The notes beneath the pieces were generated by a model. The model did no database searches, was not told where the DNA came from, and worked only from the letters and a program-made list of their open reading frames with translations. From Parabacteroides sp. AM08-6 (GTDB lineage Bacteria; Bacteroidota; Bacteroidia; Bacteroidales; Tannerellaceae), in NCBI RefSeq assembly GCF_003473295.1, contig NZ_QRMP01000025.1, positions 1 to 56,866 of the forward strand: DNA of 56,866 bases, in the 5' to 3' direction. A program made the position numbers and the translations under genes. Below, piece after piece: positions 26,114 to 35,386 of the stretch. Position 1 is the stretch's first letter. Every line of letters begins with the position of its first letter.

Positions 26114-27055
26114 TCAATTCCCGAAATGGAAAGCTTTAACCCCCTTGGCTCCGGGCTTACAACTGAATACACTTCCGCTGAGCGGGTATTTCTCAAGTTG
26201 TTCGGCAGATAGGCCGGCGCGGGCTGTCGTGATGTAAAGAATATCATGCTTTTTGCCGCCGAATGCGCATGAAGCCACATTTGGAGCAGGGACATCAATC
26301 TTTGTCAACAATTCGCCGGTGTAAGGATTGTAACAATAAACACCCGCTCCTCCCCATTGGGCCACCCAGAGATTGTCATTTTCGTCGATAGTCATCCCGT
26401 CGGGTGCTCCGGTTCCTTGCGGTATTTCGACGGCAATCCCGTCGAACAGGATGTCACCCTTGTCGGCATCATAACGATAGCGGGCTATTTTCCCTGTCGG
26501 GGTGTCGTTGTAATACATGAATTTTTTGTTCTTCGACCAGACAATCCCGTTCGAGATTGTGACATCCTTTATTTGGGTCGTGACGGTTCCGTCCGGTGTC
26601 ACGCAATAGAGCGTGCCTGCGCCTTTTTGTCCCCCGAATCCCATTGTCCCAATCCATAAGCGTCCTTTCGGGTCGCATTTGCCGTCATTACAACGCACTT
26701 TGCCGTCATTGTCGGGGATTGGCGCGATAGAGGTGGTCTGGCCGTTGTTCAGGTTTACACGTACGATTTCGTCTTGAAGCGAAACGACTACGGTAGTATC
26801 GCTTTCGGGTACAACAGTCGAAACCATGCGGTCGAATTTCCACGAGTTGTTCTCTTTTGTTTTGGGATTATATTCGTAAAGAGTTTTCCCTTCTATATCC
26901 ACCCAAAACAACGTTTGTCTTTTCGTATCCCAGATAGAGCCTTCTCCGGTAGTTGCTTCCGCCTGTAATTCAAGCTCTGATGAAATTACCTGGGCTTTTG
27001 GTGAACAAGATGCTGCCATAAATAATACAGATACTAGTGTGAATAGATTTTTCAT
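26114..27055 (-). CDS. SMP-30/gluconolactonase-like lipoprotein
   Basis: This 313-residue lipoprotein (lipobox LFMAASC) has a 6-bladed propeller of the SMP-30/Gluconolactonase/LRE family. Markers are ATTGEGSIWDTKRQTLFWVD with the metal-ligand Glu, RCNDGKCDPKGRLWIGTMG, the ISNGIVWS Asn ligand and GAPDGMTIDENDNLWVAQWG with the Asp ligand. The fourfold Ca2+ or Zn2+ site therefore looks intact, as needed for lactone hydrolysis. The lipidated form suggests action in the periplasm. Substrates are sugar lactones or other cyclic esters by family; none can be read here. A TATATTTG box lies upstream. Confidence 0.87.
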   Translation of the reverse strand: MKNLFTLVSVLFMAASCSPKAQVISSELELQAEATTGEGSIWDTKRQTLFWVDIEGKTLYEYNPKTKENNSWKFDRMVSTVVPESDTTVVVSLQDEIVRVNLNNGQTTSIAPIPDNDGKVRCNDGKCDPKGRLWIGTMGFGGQKGAGTLYCVTPDGTVTTQIKDVTISNGIVWSKNKKFMYYNDTPTGKIARYRYDADKGDILFDGIAVEIPQGTGAPDGMTIDENDNLWVAQWGGAGVYCYNPYTGELLTKIDVPAPNVASCAFGGKKHDILYITTARAGLSAEQLEKYPLSGSVFSCKPGAKGVKAFHFGN

Positions 27056-27096
27056 GATATAAAAGACATATTTGGTATAAGAGATTCGTTAATGTG

Positions 27097-27104
27097 CAAA
27101 TATA
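27097..27104 (-). promoter_or_regulatory. -7 box of the SMP-30 gene
   Basis: TATATTTG on the minus strand (complement of 27097-27104), about 42 bases before the ATG. Confidence 0.4.
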
Positions 27105-27183
27105 GCATCTTTTGCCTGAAAAGCTTGTTTTTATTTTGATATTTTCTCCTGGCCTTATCCGTTTTTCATCAATTGCTTTCTTT

Positions 27184-27270
27184 CGTTCAATGAACGTGAA
27201 ACGCAAAAAATACGTTCGTGAAACGCAAAAAGTACGTTCGATGATTTTGCGTTTCATGAACGTTGAACGC
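27184..27270. repeat. Cluster of three GAAACGCAAAA repeats (two direct, one inverted)
   Basis: CGTGAAACGCAAAAA occurs at 27195-27209 and 27217-27231, and the reverse complement of CGTTCATGAAACGCAAAA lies at 27245-27262. The palindrome CGTTCAATGAACG precedes them at 27184-27196. The whole sits between the divergent SMP-30 and GNAT genes. The 27056-27484 interval holds no gene I can support. Confidence 0.8.
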
Positions 27271-27456
27271 AAGGCTGCTCATTTCCCTTTTTCGGAACGG
27301 AAGCAAACTCCGGCTGTTTGTCTCCTGTTTTTCCGGAATAAAGCATGATGGATGAATATGCTGCCGACTCTTCGGATTAATCCCGGAGAGAAAATGTTTT
27401 TCAGCTAAAAATATGAATCTTGGTGGGAAAGGGAAGGTTGGAATGAATTAATTATG

Positions 27457-27464
27457 TAAATTTG
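27457..27464 (+). promoter_or_regulatory. -7 box TAAATTTG upstream of the GNAT gene
   Basis: TAAATTTG, 20 bases before the ATG at 27485. A TTG lies 16 bases upstream, which is a short spacing. Confidence 0.45.
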
Positions 27465-27484
27465 CCGTTCAAACAAAACAACCA

Positions 27485-28612
27485 ATGAGTGTAGAGATAA
27501 GAGAAGTTATCGGTAAGAAGGAACTTAAGAAATTTGTAAAGTTTAATATCGATTTATATAAAGGTAATCCGTATCATGTGCCGGGTTTGATAGAAGAGGA
27601 GATGGTCACGCTGGATAAAAAGAAAAATCCGGCTTTTGAAATATGCGACGCAATCTATTTTCTGGCTTATCGTGATGGGAAAGTTGTCGGACGTATTGCC
27701 GGAATGATTAATCGCCGGAGTAATGAAACTTGGAATCAGAAACGGGCACGCTTCGGATTTGTCGATTTTATCGACGATGCGGAAGTTGTCGATGCTCTGT
27801 TCGGTGCAGTTGAAAATTGGGCGAAGCAGCAAAATATGGATGAGATACACGGGCCGATGGGTTTTACCGATATGGACCATGAAGGTATGCTGATAGAAGG
27901 TTTCGACCAGCTTGGAACGATGGCTACTATCTATAATTATCCTTATTATCCGAAACAATTGGAACGGATTGGATATGAAAAAGATCAGGATTGGCACGAG
28001 TTTAAGATTTATATTCCGGAAGGCATTCCGGAAAAACATCTGCGTATCGGTGAAATCGTAAAGAAAAAGTACGGGCTGAAGGTTATGAAATTTAAGGATG
28101 CAAAGTCTATTATGCCGTACGCTCAGAAAGTGTTTGAAACACTGAATGAAGCGTATGCCCCTCTTTACGGTTTTGCCCGTTTGACACAGAAACAGATTGA
28201 TTATTATCTGAAACAGTATATTCCGATGCTCCGTTTTGACTTGGTGACGTTGATTGTCCGAGAGGAAGACGAGAAGGTTGTCGGATTCGGTATATCTTTG
28301 CCGAATTTATCCAGGGCCATGCAGAAAGCAAAAGGACATCTTTTCCCTTTCGGCTGGATTTATCTGCTGAAAGCGTTGAAAAGTAAACCTAAGGTGATTG
28401 ACCTGTATCTGACAGGCATATTACCGGAATATCAGAACAAGGGAGTGAATGCCCTTTTATTTAACGACCTGATACCTGTATATAAGAGTGTCGGTGCCGT
28501 ATATGCGGAAAGTAACCCCGAATTGGAAACGAACAGTGCCGTGCAGGCGCAGTGGGATTATTTCAAGCGCGAACATCATAAATCGAGAAGAGCATATATA
28601 AAAAAATTATAA
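27485..28612 (+). CDS. GNAT-like N-acetyltransferase of unknown substrate
   Basis: This is a 375-residue cytoplasmic protein. The first half shows an acetyltransferase-like fold: VEIREVIGKKELKKFVKF, AIYFLAYRDGKVVGRIAGMI, VENWAKQQNMDEIHGPMGF. The second half has a GNAT acetyl-CoA-binding-like stretch (IDLYLTGILPEYQNKGVNALLFN) with an R/Q-x-x-G/A-type loop, YQNKG. It lies three bases upstream of parE and reads into it, so it belongs to the same operon. The substrate cannot be told. It is conserved near topoisomerase genes in Bacteroidales as far as I recall. Confidence 0.75.
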   Translation: MSVEIREVIGKKELKKFVKFNIDLYKGNPYHVPGLIEEEMVTLDKKKNPAFEICDAIYFLAYRDGKVVGRIAGMINRRSNETWNQKRARFGFVDFIDDAEVVDALFGAVENWAKQQNMDEIHGPMGFTDMDHEGMLIEGFDQLGTMATIYNYPYYPKQLERIGYEKDQDWHEFKIYIPEGIPEKHLRIGEIVKKKYGLKVMKFKDAKSIMPYAQKVFETLNEAYAPLYGFARLTQKQIDYYLKQYIPMLRFDLVTLIVREEDEKVVGFGISLPNLSRAMQKAKGHLFPFGWIYLLKALKSKPKVIDLYLTGILPEYQNKGVNALLFNDLIPVYKSVGAVYAESNPELETNSAVQAQWDYFKREHHKSRRAYIKKL

Positions 28613-28615
28613 ACT

Positions 28616-30484
28616 ATGGATGAACTGAATTCAACAATGCAACAGCCGACTGCGTATAATGATGATGACATCAAAACGCTGGATTGGATGGAACATATCC
28701 GCCGTCGTCCCGGGATGTATATCGGGAAATTAGGAGACGGGACGTTTGCCGATGATGGTATTTATGTATTGCTGAAAGAGGTGCTGGACAATTCCATCGA
28801 CGAGTATATGATGGGGTATGGTAAAACCATAGAAGTCACCGTGGAAGAAGGCACTGTTTCTGTTCGCGACTATGGCCGCGGCGTTCCCCTCGGCAAAGTG
28901 GTCGACGTATCCAGCAAGATGAACACGGGTGCCAAGTATGACAGTAAGGCATTCAAGAAATCGGTCGGACTGAACGGGGTCGGCATTAAGGCCGTAAACG
29001 CGCTCAGTAGCTATTTCCTGATAGCCAGCCACCGTGACGGCGAATGTAAACGGGCGGAATACAGTAAAGCTATCATAACCGATGAATCGGGTATCTTGCC
29101 GACAGACGAGCCAAACGGTACACTTATCTATTTTATTCCGGACAAGGAGATTTTTAAGGACTATCAATATAAGGACGAGTTTATTGAAGCTCTCCTGAAA
29201 AATTATGTATTCCTGAACTCCGGCCTGACCATTCTTTTCAACGGTAAGAAATTCCATTCCCGTAACGGATTGGTCGATTTGTTGAACGAGAATATGACGA
29301 CGGAGCCCTTGTATCCGATTATTCATATCGAAGGTGAAGACATCGAGGTTGTTATCACACATAGCAATCAGTATGGCGAAGAATATTATTCGTTTGTGAA
29401 CGGACAACATACGACACAGGGAGGTACGCACCTTTCTGCTTTCCGTGAGGCGTTGGGACGCGTGATTAAAGAGTATTATAATAAAAACTTCGAATATTCG
29501 GATATCCGTGCCGGCGTTGTGGCGGCTATCAGTATCAAAGTGGAAGAGCCGGTGTTTGAGAGTCAGACAAAGACAAAACTAGGTTCGAAAGATATGGGGC
29601 CGGAAGGACCTTCTGTCGGTAAGTTTATCGGTGACTTTATAAAAAAGGAGCTGGATAATTATCTGCATAAAAACCCGGATACATCGGATGCTTTATTGCA
29701 TAAGATACAGGAGTCCGAGAAGGAGCGTAAAGCAATTGCCGGTGTTACCAAACTGGCTCGTGAACGTGCAAAGAAGGCGAATCTCCATAACAAAAAATTA
29801 CGTGATTGCCGGATTCATCTGAATGATGCGAAAGGTGATAATCTGGAAGATAGTTGTATTTTTATTACGGAGGGTGATTCGGCCAGTGGTTCTATCACGA
29901 AAAGCCGTGATCCGAATTTGCAGGCGGTATTCAGTTTGCGTGGTAAACCGCTCAACAGCTATGGCTTGACCAAGAAGATTGTGTATGAAAACGAAGAGTT
30001 TAATCTGCTGCAAGCAGCTCTCAACATAGAAGACGGGCTGGAAGGATTACGCTATAATAAAGTCATTATTGCGACCGATGCCGATGTGGACGGGATGCAT
30101 ATCCGTTTGCTGCTGATTACATTCTTCCTGCAATTTTTCCCTGATTTGATAAAACGGAATCATGTTTATATTTTGCAAACCCCGCTTTTCCGTGTGCGGA
30201 ATAAACAGAAAACATGGTATTGTTATAGCGAAGAAGAGCGTGTGAATGCTATTGCAGCTGCCGGGAAAAACGTAGAAATCACCCGGTTTAAAGGTTTGGG
30301 TGAAATCTCTCCGGATGAATTCAAACATTTTATCGGTAAAGACATGCGTTTGGACCAGGTGACGATGAAGAAAGAAGACTTGGTAAAAGATATGCTGGAG
30401 TTCTATATGGGTAAGAATACCATGGAACGACAGAACTTTATTATAGATAACTTAGTTGTAGAAGAAGATGTCGTTAATGAATAA
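28616..30484 (+). CDS. parE: DNA topoisomerase IV subunit B (ParE)
   Basis: This is a 622-residue type IIA topoisomerase ATPase subunit. Its GHKL ATPase has [27 protein letters not shown] and [12 protein letters not shown], then [19 protein letters not shown] transducer domain follows, then TOPRIM with [20 protein letters not shown] and the metal-binding [20 protein letters not shown]. It lacks the long insertion of GyrB and is the length of ParE. With ParC (not in the window) it decatenates replicated chromosomes. The stop overlaps the start of coaD, indicating coupling. Confidence 0.93.
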   Translation: MDELNSTMQQPTAYNDDDIKTLDWMEHIRRRPGMYIGKLGDGTFADDGIYVLLKEVLDNSIDEYMMGYGKTIEVTVEEGTVSVRDYGRGVPLGKVVDVSSKMNTGAKYDSKAFKKSVGLNGVGIKAVNALSSYFLIASHRDGECKRAEYSKAIITDESGILPTDEPNGTLIYFIPDKEIFKDYQYKDEFIEALLKNYVFLNSGLTILFNGKKFHSRNGLVDLLNENMTTEPLYPIIHIEGEDIEVVITHSNQYGEEYYSFVNGQHTTQGGTHLSAFREALGRVIKEYYNKNFEYSDIRAGVVAAISIKVEEPVFESQTKTKLGSKDMGPEGPSVGKFIGDFIKKELDNYLHKNPDTSDALLHKIQESEKERKAIAGVTKLARERAKKANLHNKKLRDCRIHLNDAKGDNLEDSCIFITEGDSASGSITKSRDPNLQAVFSLRGKPLNSYGLTKKIVYENEEFNLLQAALNIEDGLEGLRYNKVIIATDADVDGMHIRLLLITFFLQFFPDLIKRNHVYILQTPLFRVRNKQKTWYCYSEEERVNAIAAAGKNVEITRFKGLGEISPDEFKHFIGKDMRLDQVTMKKEDLVKDMLEFYMGKNTMERQNFIIDNLVVEEDVVNE

Positions 30485-30950
30485 TTCGTCCGGTAAGCGG
30501 ATTGCACTTTTTCCCGGGACTTTCGATCCTTTTACCATTGGTCATGAGTCACTGGTAAGTCGCGGATTGGCTTTGGTGGATGAAATAATCATTTCTATCG
30601 GTATCAACGATAAGAAACAGACCTATTTTTCATTGGATAAACGTTTGGAGGCTATCCGGCAACTTTATAAAGACGAACCGCGCGTGACAGTCATGTCGTA
30701 CGATTCGCTTACCGTCGATTTTGCCAATCAAATGGGGGCGGAATTTATCTTGCGCGGTATTCGTACCGTCAACGATTTTGAATATGAGAAAAGTATTGCC
30801 GATGTAAACCGTAAGTTAAGCGGTATAGAAACTTTTATCCTGTTTACGGAACCCGAACATACGCATATCAGTTCCAGCATTGTACGCGAACTGTTGCGTT
30901 ACGGAAAAGATATATCCCAGTTTGTTCCGAAAGGGACGAATCTGTATTAA
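30468..30950 (+). CDS. coaD: Phosphopantetheine adenylyltransferase
   Basis: This is a 160-residue nucleotidyltransferase that joins ATP and 4'-phosphopantetheine to make dephospho-CoA, the penultimate step of coenzyme A synthesis in the cytoplasm. Its T-x-G-H motif is in [18 protein letters not shown] and the ISSS motif near the C-terminus in [32 protein letters not shown] is the substrate-binding middle. The ATG at 30468 lies within the last codons of parE (17-base overlap). An alternative in-frame ATG three codons later (30477) would give an 8-base overlap. Length is as in the family. Confidence 0.95.
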   Translation: MSLMNNSSGKRIALFPGTFDPFTIGHESLVSRGLALVDEIIISIGINDKKQTYFSLDKRLEAIRQLYKDEPRVTVMSYDSLTVDFANQMGAEFILRGIRTVNDFEYEKSIADVNRKLSGIETFILFTEPEHTHISSSIVRELLRYGKDISQFVPKGTNLY

Positions 30951-30993
30951 TGAGGGAGGAGAATTCTCTGTCCCATTTATAAAGAAGAAAACA

Positions 30994-32592
30994 ATGAAAC
31001 GAATCCTTTTATCACTCCTTTTAGTGAGTGTATTTACCGTCTCGGTATTTGCCCAGCGCGGTGGCGATATGGATGCCCGCAAGCTCCAGTTGGCTTTATA
31101 TGCCATATCTAATTTATACGTCGATTCCACAGATGAAAAGAAATTGGTGGAAGATGCGATAGTCGGCATGTTGGAAAAATTGGACCCGCATTCTACCTAT
31201 ACTGATCCGGAAGAAACGAAGGAAATGACAGAACCGTTGCAGGGGAATTTTGATGGTATTGGCATTCAGTTTAATATGTTGACGGATACATTATATGTCA
31301 TTCAGGTAATTCCCGGCGGACCGGCCGAAAAAGTCGGTTTGATGGCCGGCGACCGTATTATCCAGGTGGACGATACCCTGATTGCCGGTGTTAAAATGAA
31401 AAATACCGATATAATGAAACGTCTGCGTGGCCCGAAAGGGACTGAAGTTCGCGTCAAGGTATTGCGGAATAACGCTCCTGACCTGATAGATTTTAAGATT
31501 ATTCGCGGGAAAATACCTGTATATAGCTTGGATGCCGCTTATATGGCTGATAAGAATACCGGATATATCAAATTGAATCGTTTTGCCGCTTCTTCTGCCA
31601 ATGAATTCCGTGAAGCGCTTGAAAAGCTGAAAAAGGAAGGAATGAAAAATCTTATCTTCGACTTGCAGGGTAACGGAGGTGGTTACCTGAATGTCGCTAT
31701 CGATATAGCAGATGAGTTTTTGGATAAAGACAAACTGATTGTTTATACGGAAGGCAGCAAGCAACCTCGTGAAGAAGCCAAATCGTCCAACCGGGGGGAT
31801 TTTGAAGAAGGACGCTTGGTGGTTCTGGTTGACGAAACTTCTGCGTCGGCAAGTGAGATTCTTTCCGGTGCTGTGCAAGATTGGGACCGTGGTGTTATTG
31901 TGGGACGCCGCACGTTTGGTAAAGGACTGGTGCAGAAACCGATTCCAATGCCTGACGGTTCGATGATACGTTTGACTGTTTCCCGTTATTATACGCCTAC
32001 CGGCCGTTCCATCCAGAAGCCGTATGTGAATGGTAACCAGGAACAATATAATCATGATTTGATAGACCGTTACAACCGGGGTGAATTGATGAGTGCCGAC
32101 AGTATTCATTTCCCGGATTCGATGAAATATAATACACTTGTTACGAAACGTACGGTGTATGGCGGTGGCGGTATTATGCCGGATGTGTTTATTCCGGTTG
32201 ATACTTCCCGTTACACGGATTATCATCGGAATGTAGTGGCTGCCGGTTTGGTGAACCGCGTCGCAATGAATTATCTGGACCGTAATCGTGCCGAGATGAA
32301 TAAAAAATATCCGAAGTTTTCCCAATACAAACAGAACTTCAATGTAACGGAGGAGATTATGCAGGAATTGCTGTCATTGGCAGATAATGATAAAATCAAG
32401 TTTGACGAAGAGCAATATAATCGTTCGAAACCACTGATTATGCTTCAGATTAAAGCGCTTATTGCCCGTGATTTGTATGATATGGCCGAATATTTCCAGA
32501 TAATCAATGATGATAATGCCAGCTATCAGGAAGCCCTCCGCATCATCAATGACGGGAAACGATATGAGAAAGAGTTAGGAAGAGGGAAATAA
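30994..32592 (+). CDS. S41-family C-terminal processing peptidase
   Basis: This is a 532-residue periplasmic serine protease with a signal peptide, MKRILLSLLLVSVFTVSVFAQ. In order it has an N-terminal helical region and a PDZ domain (YVIQVIPGGPAEKVGLMAGDR). The S41 core follows, with NLIFDLQGNGGGYLNVAI and the catalytic Ser in VVLVDETSASASEILSGA. The Lys is in VGRRTFGKGLVQKP. The ATG at 30994 is chosen because it starts the signal sequence. A longer frame begins inside coaD. Family members trim proteins or process peptidoglycan-associated substrates in the periplasm. It follows coaD by 43 bases. Confidence 0.92.
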   Translation: MKRILLSLLLVSVFTVSVFAQRGGDMDARKLQLALYAISNLYVDSTDEKKLVEDAIVGMLEKLDPHSTYTDPEETKEMTEPLQGNFDGIGIQFNMLTDTLYVIQVIPGGPAEKVGLMAGDRIIQVDDTLIAGVKMKNTDIMKRLRGPKGTEVRVKVLRNNAPDLIDFKIIRGKIPVYSLDAAYMADKNTGYIKLNRFAASSANEFREALEKLKKEGMKNLIFDLQGNGGGYLNVAIDIADEFLDKDKLIVYTEGSKQPREEAKSSNRGDFEEGRLVVLVDETSASASEILSGAVQDWDRGVIVGRRTFGKGLVQKPIPMPDGSMIRLTVSRYYTPTGRSIQKPYVNGNQEQYNHDLIDRYNRGELMSADSIHFPDSMKYNTLVTKRTVYGGGGIMPDVFIPVDTSRYTDYHRNVVAAGLVNRVAMNYLDRNRAEMNKKYPKFSQYKQNFNVTEEIMQELLSLADNDKIKFDEEQYNRSKPLIMLQIKALIARDLYDMAEYFQIINDDNASYQEALRIINDGKRYEKELGRGK

Positions 32593-32666
32593 GCCTTTAC
32601 ATAGAAAAAGCTTGCTTTCCAAGCGTAGAATGATTACCTTTGAAAGACTAAAATTTAATTGTAAAT

Positions 32667-33197
32667 ATGTATTGGACGCTTTTTCTTACCTTTGTTAAGA
32701 TAGGGACTTTCACTATCGGAGGCGGATATGCAATGCTCCCGCTGATACAGCGGGAGGTTGTGGACCGCGGTTGGTTGTCGAAAGAAGATTTTATCGATTT
32801 ATTTTCAGTGGCTCAGTCGCTTCCGGGTATATTTGCGGTGAACATTTCTATTTTTGTAGGATATAAGCTGAAAAAAGTTCCGGGAGGAATTGCTTGTGCA
32901 TTGGGGAGTATTCTTCCTTCTTTTCTGATTATGCTTGCAATCGCTCTCTTTTTCACTCATGTACAGGATAATGTTTGGGTGGAGAAAGCTTTTAAGGGAC
33001 TTCGTCCGGCTGTAGTCGCTTTGATTGCTGTCCCTTGTCTGACAACGGCGCGTTCCATTAAAATGAGCTATAAAGAATTGATTATTCCGATTGCTGCCGC
33101 CTTACTGATTTGGTTGGGAAATGTTTCTCCCGTTTGGATTATTTTGGCTGCAATTATAGGCGGATTGTATTATGGTTTAAAGGTAAAGAAGAACTGA
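32667..33197 (+). CDS. Chromate transporter family, N-terminal half-size protein
   Basis: This is a 176-residue inner-membrane protein with about five or six helices, corresponding to one CHR domain. Motifs are FVKIGTFTIGGGYAMLPLIQ, REVVDRGWLSKEDFIDLFS and AQSLPGIFAVNISIFVGYK, which match the ChrA family. This is the short-chain form: two adjacent genes, each with one domain, instead of one fused 400-residue ChrA. The second half starts two bases downstream. The transported anion may be chromate or another oxyanion. Related pairs are common in Bacteroidetes without evidence of chromate resistance. Confidence 0.88.
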   Translation: MYWTLFLTFVKIGTFTIGGGYAMLPLIQREVVDRGWLSKEDFIDLFSVAQSLPGIFAVNISIFVGYKLKKVPGGIACALGSILPSFLIMLAIALFFTHVQDNVWVEKAFKGLRPAVVALIAVPCLTTARSIKMSYKELIIPIAAALLIWLGNVSPVWIILAAIIGGLYYGLKVKKN

Positions 33198-33198
33198 T

Positions 33199-33750
33199 AT
33201 GATTTGGTTGCAATTATTATATGTGTATCTGAAAATCGGGATTTTTGGTTTTGGTGGCGGCTATGCCATGCTTTCGTTAATACAGGCAGATGTGGTGGAC
33301 CGCTATCATTGGATTTCCCTGCAGGAATTTACCGATATTGTAGCTGTTTCCCAAATGACTCCGGGGCCTATCGGAATTAATAGTGCGACCTATATTGGTT
33401 ATACGGCTATCCACAATGCGGGCTATTCCCCTGCCATGAGTATTCTGGGGTCGTGTCTGACCACGTTTGCCGTTTGTCTCCCATCCTTTCTATTGGTATT
33501 GGCTATTTCGGTTGCTTTTGCCAAGTTCAGGAATAATAAATATGTGGCGGCAGCTTTTTTCGGGCTTCGTCCGGCTACAGTCGGTTTGATTGCAGCTGCG
33601 GCTCTGCTTTTGATGAACAGCGAGAATTTTATTGATTATAAAAGTTTTCTGATATTTGGTGCTGCTTTTTTCCTGACCTGGAAATTTAAAGTACATCCTA
33701 TCCTGATGATATTCCTTGCCGGTATTGCCGGTATATTACTTTATTGGTGA
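33199..33750 (+). CDS. Chromate transporter family, C-terminal half-size protein
   Basis: This 183-residue partner of the preceding gene has a CHR domain with KIGIFGFGGGYAMLSLIQ, DVVDRYHWISLQEFTDIVAVS and QMTPGPIGINSATYIGYTA motifs and about six hydrophobic helices. The ATG at 33199 follows the first gene's TGA by one base (TGATATG), so both are made together and likely form a heterodimeric antiparallel transporter. The PGP of the MTPGPIG motif is intact. No regulator such as ChrB is seen. Confidence 0.88.
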   Translation: MIWLQLLYVYLKIGIFGFGGGYAMLSLIQADVVDRYHWISLQEFTDIVAVSQMTPGPIGINSATYIGYTAIHNAGYSPAMSILGSCLTTFAVCLPSFLLVLAISVAFAKFRNNKYVAAAFFGLRPATVGLIAAAALLLMNSENFIDYKSFLIFGAAFFLTWKFKVHPILMIFLAGIAGILLYW

Positions 33751-33819
33751 CCCCGCCGGATGTCCCGTCGATGTGAATCGGGGTTTCGTCTATAAAACTA
33801 CCCTCTCTTTCTAATATAA

Positions 33820-33850
33820 TTGTATACGTTTCGTGTGTGCAGTAGTTTTG
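33820..33850 (+). promoter_or_regulatory. Promoter of the TolC/HlyD/MacB efflux operon
   Basis: TTG at 33820-33822, a 20-base spacer and TAGTTTTG at 33843-33850, 48 bases before the tolC-like start at 33899. Confidence 0.6.
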
Positions 33851-33898
33851 CTTTCGTAAAAAGGTAAAAAGATTGTTAGGTTGCAAAACGAAAGCATT

Positions 33899-35254
33899 AT
33901 GAAACGAATTTCTTACATATTTCTCTCTTGCCTGCTTCTCCTGTCTGCCGGGATGAAGGCTCAGGATGAGATGCCGGCGCAATGGACGCTCAGCGATTGC
34001 ATTGATTATGCATTGGAGCACAATATCACCATTCGTCGTAATCGCATTAATGCCGAAAGCGCACAAGAAGACGTGAAATCAGCTAAAGCTGACCTCTTGC
34101 CTTCCCTGAACGGAAGTATCAGCCAGCGCGTAGTAAACCGTCCGAATAGTGTGAACGGAACGATTATTAGTGGTGATAACATTACGACTAGCGAAAGCAA
34201 AACTTCTTACAACGGAAGTTACGGCATTGATGCTAACTGGACCGTGTACAATGGCGGCAAACGGCTGAATACCATCAAGCAACAGCAGCTGAATAATCGC
34301 ATTGCCGAACTGAACATTTCCGAAAGTGAAAATTCCATTGAGGAAAACATTACTCAACTGTATGTGCAGATACTTTATTCTGCCGAAGCTGTAAAAGTGA
34401 ACGAATCAACCCTGGAAGTAAGCAAAAAAGAATTTGAACGGGGACAAGAATTGTTTGATGCCGGAAGTATTGCATCAAGTGACTTAGCCCAATTGGAAGC
34501 GCAGGTAAGCAGCGATAACTATCAATTGGTGACTTCACAAGCCACATTACAAGACTATAAGTTACAATTGAAGCAACTTCTCGAATTGGATGGTGATTTT
34601 GAAATGGCTCTTTTTCTGCCGAAATTGGATGATAGTAGCGTACTGACTCCGCTCCCTGCGAAAGATGATGTTTATCATACGGCTCTGGTTTTACGTCCGG
34701 AAATAGAATCCGGGAAGTTGAATGTGAATGCTTCCGAACTGAGTATCAAAATGGCACGTGCCGGCTATATTCCTACCTTGAGCTTGAGTGCCGGTGTCGG
34801 AACGACAAATGCCAATGGAAATGATTACAGTTTCAGTGAACAGGTCAAACAGAACTGGAATAATTCATTGGGGCTGACTCTTAGTATTCCGCTTTTTGAC
34901 AAACGACAAACAAAAAGTTCTATCAATAAAGCAAAGTTACAAAGACAAACCAGCGAATTGGACTTATTGGACGAGCAGAAGACCCTTTATAAGACTATTG
35001 AAAGCCTTTGGCTAAATGCTAATAGCGCCCAACAACAATATGTTGCAGCCAATCAAAAATTGAAAAGTACTCAGACTAGTTACGACCTTGTCAGCGAACA
35101 ATTTAGCTTGGGCATGAAGAATACAGTCGAACTGCTTACGGAGAAAAATAATTTGTTGAGTGCACAACAGGAAACGCTTCAGGCCAAATACACGGCAATA
35201 TTGAATGCAGGCTTATTGCGTTTCTATCAAGGAGAAGAAATAAATCTGTTTTAA
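33899..35254 (+). CDS. TolC-family outer-membrane efflux protein
   Basis: This is a 451-residue outer-membrane factor with a signal peptide (MKRISYIFLSCLLLLSAGMKAQ). It has two OEP repeats: WTLSDCIDYALEHNITIRRNR marks the first, LSIKMARAGYIPTLSLSAGVG the second, with long helical stretches between. It forms the trimeric channel for the tripartite pump encoded downstream (HlyD adaptor, MacB-like ATPase and permease). The ATG at 33899 is preferred over one six codons upstream because it begins the signal peptide. The gene ends with a terminator-like hairpin, so downstream expression may be attenuated. Confidence 0.9.
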   Translation: MKRISYIFLSCLLLLSAGMKAQDEMPAQWTLSDCIDYALEHNITIRRNRINAESAQEDVKSAKADLLPSLNGSISQRVVNRPNSVNGTIISGDNITTSESKTSYNGSYGIDANWTVYNGGKRLNTIKQQQLNNRIAELNISESENSIEENITQLYVQILYSAEAVKVNESTLEVSKKEFERGQELFDAGSIASSDLAQLEAQVSSDNYQLVTSQATLQDYKLQLKQLLELDGDFEMALFLPKLDDSSVLTPLPAKDDVYHTALVLRPEIESGKLNVNASELSIKMARAGYIPTLSLSAGVGTTNANGNDYSFSEQVKQNWNNSLGLTLSIPLFDKRQTKSSINKAKLQRQTSELDLLDEQKTLYKTIESLWLNANSAQQQYVAANQKLKSTQTSYDLVSEQFSLGMKNTVELLTEKNNLLSAQQETLQAKYTAILNAGLLRFYQGEEINLF

Positions 35255-35272
35255 ATTAATAAAGAATCATTG

Positions 35273-35307
35273 GAGTGAACCGCTAATGATATATTCACTC
35301 TCTTTTT
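35273..35307 (+). terminator. Hairpin after the TolC-like gene
   Basis: GAGTGAA (35273-35279) pairs with TTCACTC (35294-35300), followed by TCTTTTTG. It could attenuate read-through to the adaptor gene. Confidence 0.5.
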
Positions 35308-35312
35308 GTTTG

Positions 35313-35344
35313 GGTCCCTGTTTCGGATTATTCCGGCAGGGACC
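35313..35344 (+). other. Second hairpin in the leader of the adaptor gene
   Basis: GGTCCCTG (35313-35320) pairs with CAGGGACC (35337-35344), with an inner CCGGA-like match. It sits 42 bases before the adaptor start and directly after the first hairpin; a leader structure or attenuator is possible. Confidence 0.4.
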
Positions 35345-35386
35345 TCCAAAAGGAGCAAGATTGAAAAAATAAAAACATAGATAGAT

